This document shows positions 1 to 11,100 of a stretch of DNA of 64,000 nucleotides, one piece after another. Below the pieces are notes generated by a model, which was not told the DNA's origin, did no database searches, and was given only the letters and a program-made list of their open reading frames with translations. The stretch spans positions 2,542,001-2,606,000 of the forward strand of contig CP025325.1 of the NCBI GenBank assembly GCA_004014935.1, in the 5' to 3' direction. Origin of the DNA: Saccharomycopsis malanga (lineage: Eukaryota > Ascomycota > Saccharomycetes > Ascoideales > Saccharomycopsidaceae). The position numbers were made by a program, and so were the translations under genes. Position 1 is the stretch's first letter. Each line of letters begins with the position of its first letter.

Positions 1-545
1 AGTAAAAGAAAATGCTTCGCTATATAGGCGGATATAAAATCTTACTATATTTAGATTTTGCTTCATTTTTCTTTTGTTTTTTTAATCCTGTTGAATGGGG
101 TTTAAACTTTTCCGCTCAACTGGATTTAATTGAAACAATGCGAAGCAAAAGTTGCTTTTAAAACACCTAATTGACAAAACCTCTCTCTTTTGATTATTAG
201 GTCTAACAAAAAAAATCTATTAAATGAATGTTATTTTTTTTACATAAACTATGTTTTTTTGCTACTCTAGTTTGCATATAAGCAGATTTTTGTAGATCAA
301 CCATATATTTTCATTCTAATAAAGGACTCATATCTAGTTATCTATTGAATTTCTCATAACGTATGCAATGTTCATACATTCCCGTGACACATGCATGAAC
401 ACGCGCATTTCACGCATACCCGGCTGAAAAATTGAAGTGAATTTTTTGTTTATAAGAACATCATTACTTAAATGAAGAATGTTTTGTATCAGCTGTAGGG
501 TTGGATTGTGTATGAAAATATACCTATATATAACACGATAATATA
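1..545. other. Gene-free stretch upstream of SMB1
   Basis: No ORF or RNA gene is supportable here. The DNA is A/T-rich. A TATATATAA stretch at 525-533 lies only about 13 nt before the proposed SMB1 start codon, so it is more likely leader sequence than a working TATA box. Confidence 0.5.
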
Positions 546-1118
546 ATGGTAAGCTGACGTTGTGCTTTTGATCAACCTTTAGAGGATGATGATACTAACA
601 TGGGCAAATAGAGCAGTGGAGTGCAAGTTTCTAAAAGGACAAGACTTACAGATCTTATTCATTACAGATTAAGAGTCACCACTCTTGATGGACGTACTAT
701 AGTAGGAGAGCTTCTAGCATTTGATAAGTACATGAACCTTGTGCTTGCTGATGCGGAGGAGTTTCGTCTTACTAAGCAATCTTTATACACTATTAAAGAT
801 GCTAAGCGCCAGGGCGCGCTCAACACCAGCGATCTTGTAAAAGAAGACAAAAGAGCACTTGGACTAATAATTTTACGTGGTGTGAATGTGGTAGGAACTT
901 CAATAGAGTCAGGGCCACCTACAGATAAAGCAGCACGGATGGGAATCACCAAGTCCAAAACAGCACAGGGTGCTGGTGTGATGAAACCTGTAAACGATAA
1001 GAAAAACAATAATAAGTTTTTGGCTTCCGCTCTTCGAGCACCAATAAAAACTGTTGGCGGATTCGGCCAAGGCTCTCGGGCTTTCCAGCCGCCACCAGGA
1101 TTCAAAAGGGGTGGTTAA
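546..1118 (+). CDS. SMB1: SmB/B' core spliceosomal Sm protein (two exons)
   Basis: SmB is a subunit of the heptameric Sm ring that binds the U1, U2, U4 and U5 snRNAs in the nucleus. The long exon encodes the Sm1 motif (LRVTTLDGRTIVGELLAFDK, then MNLVL) and the Sm2 motif (LGLIILRGVNVV), followed by a basic tail that ends in FQPPPGFKRGG, as in yeast SmB. The second exon has no usable ATG: reading upstream from the Sm fold gives only GTG in frame. An ATG at 546-548 followed at once by GTAAGC, a TACTAAC at 593-599 and an AG at 610-611 gives ATG joined to AGC AGT GGA GTG, so the protein starts MSSGVQVSKRTRL and is 169 residues long. The intron therefore sits directly after the start codon. Family assignment is secure; the exon 1 boundary is inferred from splice signals and frame. 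Confidence 0.93.
549..611 (+). other. SMB1: SMB1 intron (63 nt)
   Basis: The 5' splice site is GTAAGC at 549-554, the branch site is a perfect TACTAAC at 593-599, and the 3' splice site is TAG at 609-611, 12 nt beyond the branch motif. Removal joins the initiator ATG in frame to the Sm-domain exon, which otherwise lacks an ATG start. Confidence 0.85.
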
Positions 1119-1564
1119 ACATATATATTTATGAGCTTTCAGTAATGATTATGACATGATTAAAGGTGTACTTTGTGTAATTATAATCTGTAAAACCAGA
1201 GCACATAACATGTGTCCTAGAGGGTAACAGCACTTTTAAAGGGGAAAAACAAAAGCTGCGCTGGAACTTTTTTTCAGCTGTGTGGAATCATTGTGTCCAA
1301 TGGAGAGAAAGAGCGAGAGCGAAAAAGGAAACACACAACTGAGAGACGAAAGGTCGTTGGACAAAGTTAAGTTTTTATAAATTGATTACTGCGTTTGGTT
1401 GACAGAATCTTTAGAGAGTCACCTTATACAAGATAGTACAGTTTATCAAGTGGCTTGCTTGATTATTTGAAAGAGCGGCGTTTCGTTTTCGTGTCTTTTA
1501 ATCCTTATTCGCTTCATACAGCAAGGGCTTAGTATTAGAAAAACAGCTTATTTACATAACCATA
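1119..1564. other. Intergenic region SMB1-YPT31
   Basis: This is the SMB1 3' flank and YPT31 promoter and leader. A purine-rich GAGA-type run lies around 1303-1350. No conserved ORF is seen. Confidence 0.5.
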
Positions 1565-2304
1565 ATGTCTGAGAGTGCAACTGACGATTATTCCTACGAC
1601 TACGAATACCTTTTCAAAAGTATGTATCACTCAAATGTGTTTCCTCATATAGAGGTGCTTAGAGATCTGATTTGTTTGTATGTACTAACATGTTAGTTGT
1701 ATTGATTGGTGATTCTGGAGTTGGTAAATCCAATTTGTTGTCTCGTTTTACAAGAAACGAGTTTAACATTGAGTCCAGATCGACCATTGGTGTTGAATTT
1801 GCCACGAGAACCGTAGAAATCGATGGTAAAAGAGTGAAAGCTCAAATTTGGGATACTGCTGGTCAAGAAAGATATAGAGCTATTACCAGCGCATACTATA
1901 GAGGTGCTGTGGGTGCTCTTGTTGTATATGACATTTCCAAGTCTGAAAGTTACGAAAGCATTTCTAGATGGTTGAAAGAATTGAAAGAGCATGCTGATGC
2001 TAACATCATCATTGAATTAGTGGGTAATAAATCTGATTTGGACCATTTGAGAGCTGTTCCTACTGATGAAGCTAAACATTTCGCTGCTGAAAATCAGTTA
2101 TTGTTTACCGAAGCTTCTGCTTTGAATGCCGAAAACGTTGATTTATCGTTTCATCAATTGTTGAAAAGTATTTACGAAATGGTCAGCAAACATCAATTTG
2201 ACATGAACGACTATAGCGGACCAAAGCCAAGCAGTGGCCCAACCATCAGTTTGACTCCAAACCCTCAAGATACCAAACCTACAAAGTCTAATAACTGTTG
2301 CTAA
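1565..2304 (+). CDS. YPT31: Rab11-family GTPase Ypt31/32 (two exons)
   Basis: Ypt31 is a small GTPase of the late Golgi and recycling endosome that controls exit of secretory vesicles and recruits the Sec4 exchange factor Sec2; a SEC2 gene lies at the far end of this window. Exon 1 (1565-1619) gives [18 protein letters not shown]; exon 2 continues [13 protein letters not shown]. The protein is 220 residues. Visible GTPase motifs are the P-loop GDSGVGKS, the switch I region STIGVEF, switch [16 protein letters not shown] for guanine binding and EASAL. The protein ends NNCC, a double-cysteine geranylgeranylation signal. The ATG at 1672 inside the intron would give a non-Rab N-terminus and is not the start. 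The neighbouring CHZ1 is convergent. Confidence 0.96.
1620..1696 (+). other. YPT31: YPT31 intron (77 nt)
   Basis: The 5' site is the canonical GTATGT at 1620-1625, the branch site is TACTAAC at 1683-1689, and the 3' site is TAG ending at 1696, only 7 nt after the branch motif. Splicing restores [13 protein letters not shown], the first strand and P-loop of the Rab fold. Confidence 0.95.
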
Positions 2305-2331
2305 TTATTATTATTATTATTATTATTATTT
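2304..2331. repeat. (ATT)n microsatellite
   Basis: About nine ATT units start immediately at the YPT31 stop codon. The same trinucleotide forms the tails of the dispersed SINE copies elsewhere in the window, but no SINE body is attached here. Confidence 0.9.
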
Positions 2332-3335
2332 TGTTTGTCAGGGAATCAAGAGGGTATAGCAAGGTCAATACAATTGTATCTTTCGATGGCACGTTTTAAA
2401 TTTTACAAGACCATAGCCACATAAGGAGTTCATAAAAAACCATCTTTTATGACTTTTGTTTACTGCTTACTATGTTTCCTCTTCTTTTCTCTTTCTTCAT
2501 ATGTTCATTTATTTTTTCTTTTGTCTTTTGGTCATCGAGTTTGTTTATATTTTTTGCCTGAAGTTCCCCAACTTAGTATATCATTCAATTTGCTTTCTAT
2601 AGTTGTATGAATTGTTATTAATTTTCTCTTACTTTTCTGTAGTCACATATACGAAAACATACCTAGCTTGTTGTTTACATACAACACCCAGTCTGCTGGA
2701 CAGCGCAGCAAAAATAGGTATATTTCCGAACACTTTTGTTTGTTTCTTTACTTTTCCTTGGTTTTTGCTTTTTGGATATCTTGTACTGGTTTGTTATTGT
2801 TGTGTTGCTTGTAACTTCTCATTTCGAGTACGACTCGTGCCGAAAGTGTCTACACTGTGATGTGCTATGCGTCTTGAATGTGAGTAGAAGTAGATGTCCA
2901 TATATGGACATACACCATATTGTACGGAGATGCCGTACTAGGAATCTGTAGATTTCCTACTAGGGTGGTGGTGACTGTACGTAAACTTGAATATGGATGG
3001 AAAATAATCTCTATAACGTGGTAATATAATTAAGCGAAAGTATGCTGATAAAGTTGAAAGCTATGTATAGTATTCTATAATACTATAGTATTGTCATACA
3101 AACTGTAAAATCAGTAAATTACACACAATTTGGATAGGCGGGACTATGGTTTTGAAAACCAGCAAAGATTTTGTAGATGGTGAAAAATAAAAATAAAAAC
3201 ATATTATTATGAAAATAATACAGAAAATTTTTAAAACTTGAATAAAATACATAGATAGTTAAATTAACTGAAAAAAAGAGTTGAGATAGTTGTAAATGAA
3301 AACATAATAATCAAATAAATTATATAGAGTAAGGC
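2305..3335. other. Convergent intergenic region YPT31/CHZ1
   Basis: About 1 kb lies between two convergent genes, which is long for this gene density. It starts with an ATT microsatellite and contains a cluster of inverted repeats at 2894-2965. Short open frames near 2600-2950 start at TTG, are Phe/Leu/Val-rich and show no family signature, so I do not call a gene. Confidence 0.5.
2894..2965. repeat. Cluster of three inverted repeats with a CArG box
   Basis: Three hairpin-capable elements follow each other within about 70 bp. A perfect 18-bp palindrome lies at 2894-2911 and contains CCATATATGG, a match to the CC(A/T)6GG box bound by MADS factors such as Mcm1. A GTACGG/CCGTAC stem with a 5-nt loop lies at 2922-2938. 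An imperfect AGGAATC/GATTTCCT stem lies at about 2940-2960. Function is unknown; it could be a bidirectional 3'-end signal or a protein-binding site. Confidence 0.7.
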
Positions 3336-3875
3336 TTATTTTGTTTCTTCTGGCTTAAAGTCTTCGTCCTCGTCATCATCATCATCATCCTTTTGACCAC
3401 TTTCTTGCTTCAATTTCTCAGCTGTCTTGGCATAGTCAATCTTTTTACCTCTGGTTCTCGATCCCCGAATAATGTTGGATGTATCAATTTCAACCAAATC
3501 ATCATCTAAATCTTCATTGTCTTCGTCATTCACATACTCGTCCACTTTCTCGTCGTAGTCGTCGTCGTCGTCATCATCGCCACGTTCTTCATCTTCTGGT
3601 GGAGGGATGTCGTCGTATTTTCTTCTATGTCTTTTCTTTTTATGCTTCTTGTCAGCTCCAGTGTCTTCAGTCTTACGTTTGTTAGATGCTTCCTGAACAT
3701 TTTCTCCTCTCGCTTCGTCTTTTGGTTCGTCTTTAATTTCCTCTTTGGGCCCATCCTTTATTTTATCACTAGAGACTTCTTTTGACTTGTCCTTTATTTC
3801 TTCTTCAAGTCCCTTTGGCTCAGCGACAGAATTTGACTTCTCGTCGTCCTTTAGTGCTTGGCCAGCCTCAGACAT
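3336..3875 (-). CDS. CHZ1: Histone chaperone Chz1 for H2A.Z-H2B
   Basis: Chz1 is a nuclear chaperone that binds H2A.Z-H2B dimers and passes them to the SWR1 complex. The 179-residue product is almost entirely charged and probably disordered. The diagnostic CHZ motif is clear near residues 128-155: EIDTSNIIRGSRTRGKKIDY. It is flanked by two acidic stretches, a run of Asp/Glu near 98-125 and another near 163-173, and by a basic KKHKKKRHRRK segment near 75-85 that resembles a nuclear localisation signal. The Lys/Glu-rich N-terminus carries loose repeats of the type EEIKDEPKDE. The start is the first ATG of the open frame. The gene is divergent from the giant repeat protein gene. Confidence 0.92.
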   Translation of the reverse strand: MSEAGQALKDDEKSNSVAEPKGLEEEIKDKSKEVSSDKIKDGPKEEIKDEPKDEARGENVQEASNKRKTEDTGADKKHKKKRHRRKYDDIPPPEDEERGDDDDDDDYDEKVDEYVNDEDNEDLDDDLVEIDTSNIIRGSRTRGKKIDYAKTAEKLKQESGQKDDDDDDEDEDFKPEETK

Positions 3876-5120
3876 ATTTTATGGTATTAAAATAGATTAG
3901 TAGCAACTCAATTGACAGATTGGTTAACAATATTTCTTATTATTGTAAATGTCTACTGCTAAAGCAATTGATTAAACCAACTTCCTTCACTGTTTGCAGT
4001 CGCGTCCTATTTTTCACTAGTTGGTGTCACTGTACGGAATATACTATACGCACTTGGAGAAGTTAATAGATATCTGTTATAATAAGGGTAAGCACCATTT
4101 AGACTTGACTGGTGGACACAAGTTGGGACAAATGGTTCTCAGCTTCCAGGAATGACAACATAAACAAACAGCATTGAAAAAATAAAGTGTATACATGAGG
4201 ATCAGCAACGCAAGATGAGATCCTCAACTAGTCCGTCTTGCAGTCAAAACCAGAGCATTGTATACAAAACATTGCAAAGAAGCAACAGAGCAGTACGGAA
4301 AAACAATAACAAGTCAGTACCGTTATACTGATGGCAAGTAGCAAAAAAAGAGACATTTGCGCCCAAAATGTCTCTACCTTCACTGTACTATATAGTAGCT
4401 TGCCCCATGGTAGGCGAGTAAGACAATAAAACAATAGAATGAAAGCAAACTAATGACGTTTTTCACACATATTGGACATTCCCAACTATTCTACCCCCAC
4501 AATTAGGCGTAAACGTATTTTTGCCCTTTGGACAGTTGCTCCGATTGTAGTGATATTTCCCTTTGGTCGTATGTTAAATTTTTCATGCATGCGCCCAACA
4601 TGGCATGTGCACACATTAGGAGCGAGAAAAGCCGTTCTGGTCTGTACAGGGCAGTCCTGACAGACTCTTTTGAAGAGAGTAGTCGTAGCGCTTGCTCGAA
4701 AAAAGGCTGTTGTTTCTATAGACAGAATGTATTGGGATTCGACGTCATGCTAGATCTAATCTTATTTGTAGATATTCCCATTAACGTTTTTCCTTTGTTG
4801 TAGCGCCCTGCTTGATAGGTGTATTCTTTTTTGGTTGGTTCGTATACATCCAAGAGATGTATCGCATGAGCATCTGATTCTCGTCTTTCGGGCTTTATTC
4901 ACTTTGTTTTGCTCATATTATAGACAATGTTAGGATATCGATATGGTAGACCAATATCCGGCAATTCGAATAGATGGAAAATTTGTTTTCTGTTTGCAAA
5001 CTTTTATTACTGAATCAAACTCTTTCACTATATTACCATCCCCAACTATAACAAAATTTCACACAGCAGGCTTATAATTTGCCTTTTGAGATCAGAAATA
5101 TCAAACTAATCAAACAACAG
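3876..5120. other. Divergent promoter region CHZ1 / giant repeat gene
   Basis: This 1.25-kb region contains only short, unconvincing ORFs (for example 4228-4434 minus and 4472-4803 plus). A perfect 12-bp palindrome TACTATATAGTA lies at 4386-4397, and a CATGCATGC motif lies near 4586. No clear TATA box was identified close to the giant gene. Confidence 0.45.
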
Positions 5121-8100
5121 ATGTTGCGACAAGGCTCAGGTAAGTTAGTACCCATCTTGTTCTTTTTGCAAGGTGTGGGGGCCGCCTTCCTCAACACAAC
5201 CTTCACTGGATCTTCAGCGTCCAATGGAGCCTTTAGCAATAGCACATTTTCATCATCACCCCACTACTATTCATCATCATTACTGCAAGAGGCTACAAAT
5301 AGAATAAGTGATGCTGAAAACAGTAACAGCACCGAAACAGTAATAGGAAGTCTGACTGATTCCGAACTTCACCAAAGTGCAGAAAATACTCAGGTAATAA
5401 CAAGTAGCTCATCTAATGGCTTGTCGTTTACATCTGGTTCTTTAAGTCAGGCGTACAACACTAGTGCCACTCCAAGCTTAGAAAATGCGCCTACAAATAG
5501 CACCATAATTGAAATCTCAAGCACATCTGTACAAGAAGCACCATCTTCAAGTTCATCCGGAAGTATCACATATGCCTCCTACCAAGATTCTACGATCACC
5601 GCGGAACCGCTTTACAACATCACATCTATAAGCGCTTCTGATGTCTCCGTGCCTCATTTCTCAGGCCCTGGTCTGACAGACTTCAACAGTTCGTCTTCAA
5701 GTCCTGATACATCCATCACACGGATTCTAGTAAACTCAAGCTTCTCAGCCACGGCTGAAATTTCATCAAACTTACGTTCTACAACAACAAATTCTAGCAA
5801 GCCTGTGTCGGCTCATACAGATACTAACATAAGCGTGCAGGTGTCTGCGCTTAATAGTAGTACAAAATCTTTTGAAGAACATACTGGATACAACAACCTC
5901 CCATATGTTGCCTCCTCAAGCAATGAATCTCAAATTACATCCGCAGACACCACCAACCCTAGTAGCAATTTTGCTTTGACAACCGCCGTTGTTAATGACT
6001 CTCTAGTGACAGATGGGACACCTGGAAATACCAGCATTATTGATTTTCCATCGTTCAATAATGAAAGTTCAAGCGCCACTAGTATTCTTACATCGTTTCA
6101 GACAAAACCAAACAGAACAACAATTGTACTGGTGTCTCTGGCTGCAAAAGAATCTTTGACTGGCACACAATATAACTTTATATCTTCCAATTCGCTGAAC
6201 AGCCCAAATACGTTCAATGCAACCAAACTTTCTACAAAAACAAATTTTTCAATTTCTTCTTATAGTGTGCCAGGTGTTGCATTAGAATCATCCGCCACTT
6301 TACAATTCAGTTCGGTAGATGTTATTGGAAATGCCTCTAGCCCAATAACACCATCATCAAACACCATCTATATCCAGTCAAGCGCCGTATTGAATTACAA
6401 TGTAACAACATCTTCAAGCAAAAACAGCTTCCTCACTGGTTATAATAGCACCATATCTAGTCAAGCGCTGAACATTACAGCTCATTCAACAGATACAACA
6501 AGAAAACCCCTTTCATCCCCTTATAATTCAACCGTCAACTACACCTCTCTTCTTGAAAACTCATTCACATCAGATTCAAACACCACAACGCTTACCAGAC
6601 TTTCGAATAACTCTAGACCAGGTGCAGTGGAAAACAATACAGGCTATAATTCAACCGAATTTTTACTCAATAATGACAGCAACCTTTTAACCATCTCTCT
6701 CGAGACCAGTAGCGCCACGAACACATCTATTTTCCTTCAAACTAGTACCAACGAACTGCATACCAATAATGGCGCTTCACAAAGTGTATTACCATATGTG
6801 AACACAACTAGCACAAGTCAAAATATGGACTACAATGGTACGACATCTATTGCTCCAACGAATGCTACAGTTTCAAGCATCTCATCGTTTATGAATTCTA
6901 CTAGTGCTATTCCATCATATGTGAACTCTACTAGTGCTATTCCATCATATGTGAACTCAACTAGTGCAAGTAACACTTTGGCATACAATGGTACGACATC
7001 TGTTGCTCCAACTAATGCTACAGTCTCAAGTATCTCATCGTATATGAACTCTACTAGTGCTATTCCATCATACGTGAACTCAACTAGCGCAAGTAACACT
7101 TTGGGATACAATGGTACGACATCTGTTGCTCCAACGAATGCTACAGCCTCAAGTATCTCATCGTATATGAACTCTACTAGTGGTATTCCATCATACGTGA
7201 ACTCAACTAGCGAAAGTAACACTTGGGGATACAATGGTACGACATCTGTTGCTCCAACTAATGCTACAGTCTCAAGTATCTCATCGTTTATGAATTCTAC
7301 TAGTGCTATTCCATCATATGTGAACTCTACTAGTGCTATTGCATCGTATGTGAACTCTACTAGCACAAGTAACACTTTGGGATACAATGGTACGACATCT
7401 ATTGCTCCAACGAATGCTACAGCTTCAAGTATCTCATCGTATATGAACTCTACTAGTGCTATTCCATCATATGTGAACTCAACTAGCGCAAGTAACACTT
7501 TGGGATACAATGGTACGACATCCGTTGCTCCAACTAATGCTACAGCTTCAAGTATCTCATCGTATATGAACTCTACTAGTGCTATTCCATCATATGTGAA
7601 CTCAACTAGCGCAAGTAACACTTTGGGATACAATGGTACGACATCCGTTGCTCCAACTAATGCTTCAGTTTCAAGTATCTCATCGTATATGAACTCTACT
7701 AGTGCTATTCCATCATACGTGAACTCAACTAGCGAAAGTAACACTTGGGGATACAATGGTACGACATCTGTTGCTCCAACTAATGCTACAGTCTCAAGTA
7801 TCTCATCGTATATGAACTCTACTAGTGGTATTCCATCATACGTGAACTCAACTAGCGAAAGTAACACTTGGGGATACAATGGTACGACATCTGTTGCTCC
7901 AACTAATGCTACAGTCTCAAGTATCTCATCGTTTATGAATTCTACTAGTGCTATTCCATCATATGTGAACTCTACTAGTGCTATTCCATCGTATGTGAAC
8001 TCTACTAGCACAAGTAACACTTTGGGATACAATGGTACGACATCTATTGCTCCAACGAATGCTACAGTTTCAAGCATCTCATTGTTTATGAATTCTACTA

Positions 8101-11100
8101 GTGCTATTCCATCATATGTGAATTCTACTAGTGCTATCACATCGTATATGAACTCTACTAGTGCTATTCCATCATACGTGAACTCAACTAGCGCAAGTAA
8201 CACTTTGGGATACAATGGTACGACATCTGTTGCTCCAACGAATGCTTCAGTTTCAAGTATCTCATCGTATATGAACTCTACTAGTGCTATTCCATCATAC
8301 GTGAACTCAACTAGCGCAAGTAACACTTTGGGATACAATGGTACGACATCTGTTGCTCCAACGAATGCTTCAGTTTCAAGTATCTCATCGTATATGAACT
8401 CTACTAGTGCTATTCCATCATATGTGAACTCTACTAGTGCTATTGCATCGTATGTGAACTCAACTAGCGCAAGTAACACTTTGGGATACAATGGTACGAC
8501 ATCTGTTGCTCCAACGAATGCTACAGTCTCAAGTATCTCATCGTATATGAACTCTACTAGTGCTATTCCATCATACGTGAACTCAACTAGCGCAAGTAAC
8601 ACTTTGGGATACAATGGTACGACATCTGTTGCTCCAACGAATGCTACAGTTTCAAGTATCTCATCGTATATGAACTCTACTAGTGCTATTCCATCATACG
8701 TGAACTCAACTAGCGCTATTCCATCGTATGTGAACTCTACTAGCGCAAGTAACACTTTGGGATACAATGGTACGACATCTGTTGCTCCAACGAATGCTAC
8801 AGTCTCAAGTATCTCATCGTATATGAACTCTACTAGTGCTATTCCATCATACGTGAACTCAACTAGTGCTATTCCATCATATGTGAACTCAACTAGTTCG
8901 ATTCCATCATATGTGAACTCTACTAGCGCTATTCCATCGTATGTGAACTCTACTAGCGCAAGTAACACTTTGGGATACAATGGTACGACATCTGTTGCTC
9001 CAACTAATGCTACAGTATCAAGTATCTCATCGTTTATGAATTCTACTAGTGCTATTCCATCATATGTGAACTCTACTAGTGCTATTCCATCATATGTGAA
9101 CTCAACTAGCGCAAGTAACACTTTGGGATACAATGGTACGACATCCGTTGCTCCAACTAATGCTACAGTTTCAAGTATCTCATCGTATATGAACTCTACT
9201 AGTGCTATTCCATCATATGTGAACTCAACTAGTTCGATTCCATCATATGTGAACTCTACTAGCGCTATTCCATCGTATGTGAACTCTACTAGCGCAAGTA
9301 ACACTTTGGGATACAATGGTACGACATCTGTTGCTCCAACTAATGCTACAGTATCAAGTATCTCATCGTTTATGAATTCTACTAGTGCTATTCCATCATA
9401 TGTGAACTCTACTAGTGCTATTCCATCATATGTGAACTCAACTAGCGCAAGTAACACTTTGGGATACAATGGTACGACATCCGTTGCTCCAACTAATGCT
9501 ACAGTTTCAAGTATCTCATCGTATATGAACTCTACTAGTGCTATTCCATCATATGTGAACTCTACTAGTTCGATTCCATCATATGTGAACTCTACTAGTG
9601 CTATTGCATCGTATGTGAACTCAACTAGCGCAAGTAACACTTTGGGATACAATGGTACGACATCTGTTGCTCCAACGAATGCTACAGTTTCAAGTATCTC
9701 ATCGTATATGAACTCTACTAGTGCTATTCCATCATATGTGAACTCAACTAGCGCAAGTAACACTTTGGGATACAATGGTACGACATCTGTTGCTCCAACG
9801 AATGCTACAGTTTCAAGTATCTCATCGTATATGAACTCTACTAGTGCTATTCCATCATATGTGAACTCAACTAGCGCAAGTAACACTTTGGGATACAATG
9901 GTACAACATCTGTTGCTCCAACGAATGCTACAGTCTCAAGTATCTCATCGTATATGAACTCTACTAGTGCTATCCCATCATATGTGAACTCTACTAGCGC
10001 AAGTAACACTTTGGGATACAATAGCAGCACTGTAATGGTGGCTACAAATAGTAGCTCTTCTGTCAGGCCATCAATGAACTCTACTACTAGTAGACCTCTT
10101 GGATACAATGCAACTACAATTATTACTAGTTTCTCTGTGCCTTCGAACTTGTCCTCGTTCGTGAACACCACTAGAGTAAGCGTTCCAGTCAGCACTAACA
10201 GCACTGTTACACTAGTTCCAGGTAACACTACTCTTTCATCATATGTGAACTCAACTAGTGCAAGTAACACTTTGGGATACAATGGTACGACATCCGTTGC
10301 TCCAACTAATGCTACAGTATCAAGTATCACATCGTATATGAACTCTACTAGTGCTATTCCATCATACGTGAACTCTACTAGTGCTATTCCATCATACGTG
10401 AACTCAACTAGCGAAAGTAACACTTTGGGATACAATGGTACGACATCTGTTGCTCCAACGAATGCTACAGTCTCAAGTATCTCATCGTATATGAACTCTA
10501 CTAGTGCTATTCCATCATATGTGAACTCAACTAGCGCAAGTAACACTTTGGGATACAATGGTACGACATCTGTTGCTCCAACGAATGCTACAGTCTCAAG
10601 TATCTCATCGTTTATGAATTCTACTAGTGCTATTCCATCGTATGTGAACTCTACTAGCGCAAGTAACACTTTGGGATACAATGGTACGACATCTGTTGCT
10701 CCAACGAATGCTACAGTCTCAAGTATCTCATCGTTTATGAATTCTACTAGTGCTATTCCATCGTATGTGAACTCTACTAGCGCAAGTAACACTTTGGGAT
10801 ACAATAGCAGCACTGTAATGGTGGCTACAAATAGTAGCTCTTCTGTCAGGCCATCAATGAACTCTACTACTAGTAGACCTCTTGGATACAATGCAACTAC
10901 AATTATTACTAGTTTCTCTGTGCCTTCGAACTTGTCCTCGTTCGTGAACACCACTAGAGTAAGCGTTCCAGTCAGCACTAACAGCACTATTACACTAGTT
11001 CCAGGTAACACTACTCTTTCATCATATGTGAACTCAACTAGTGCAAGTAACACTTTGGGATACAATGGTACGACATCCGTTGCTCCAACTAATGCTACAG

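Noticed and set aside
4472-4803. Two overlapping short ORFs between CHZ1 and the giant gene
   Set aside because: No family signature, overlapping frames, and they lie where the giant gene promoter should be.
5140-5840. Possible intron at the start of the giant gene (GTAAGT at about 5140, TACTAAC at 5822-5828)
   Set aside because: Splicing to the AG at about 5840 would not keep frame and would remove the signal peptide; the TACTAAC is coding (Asp-Thr-Asn) within an open frame.
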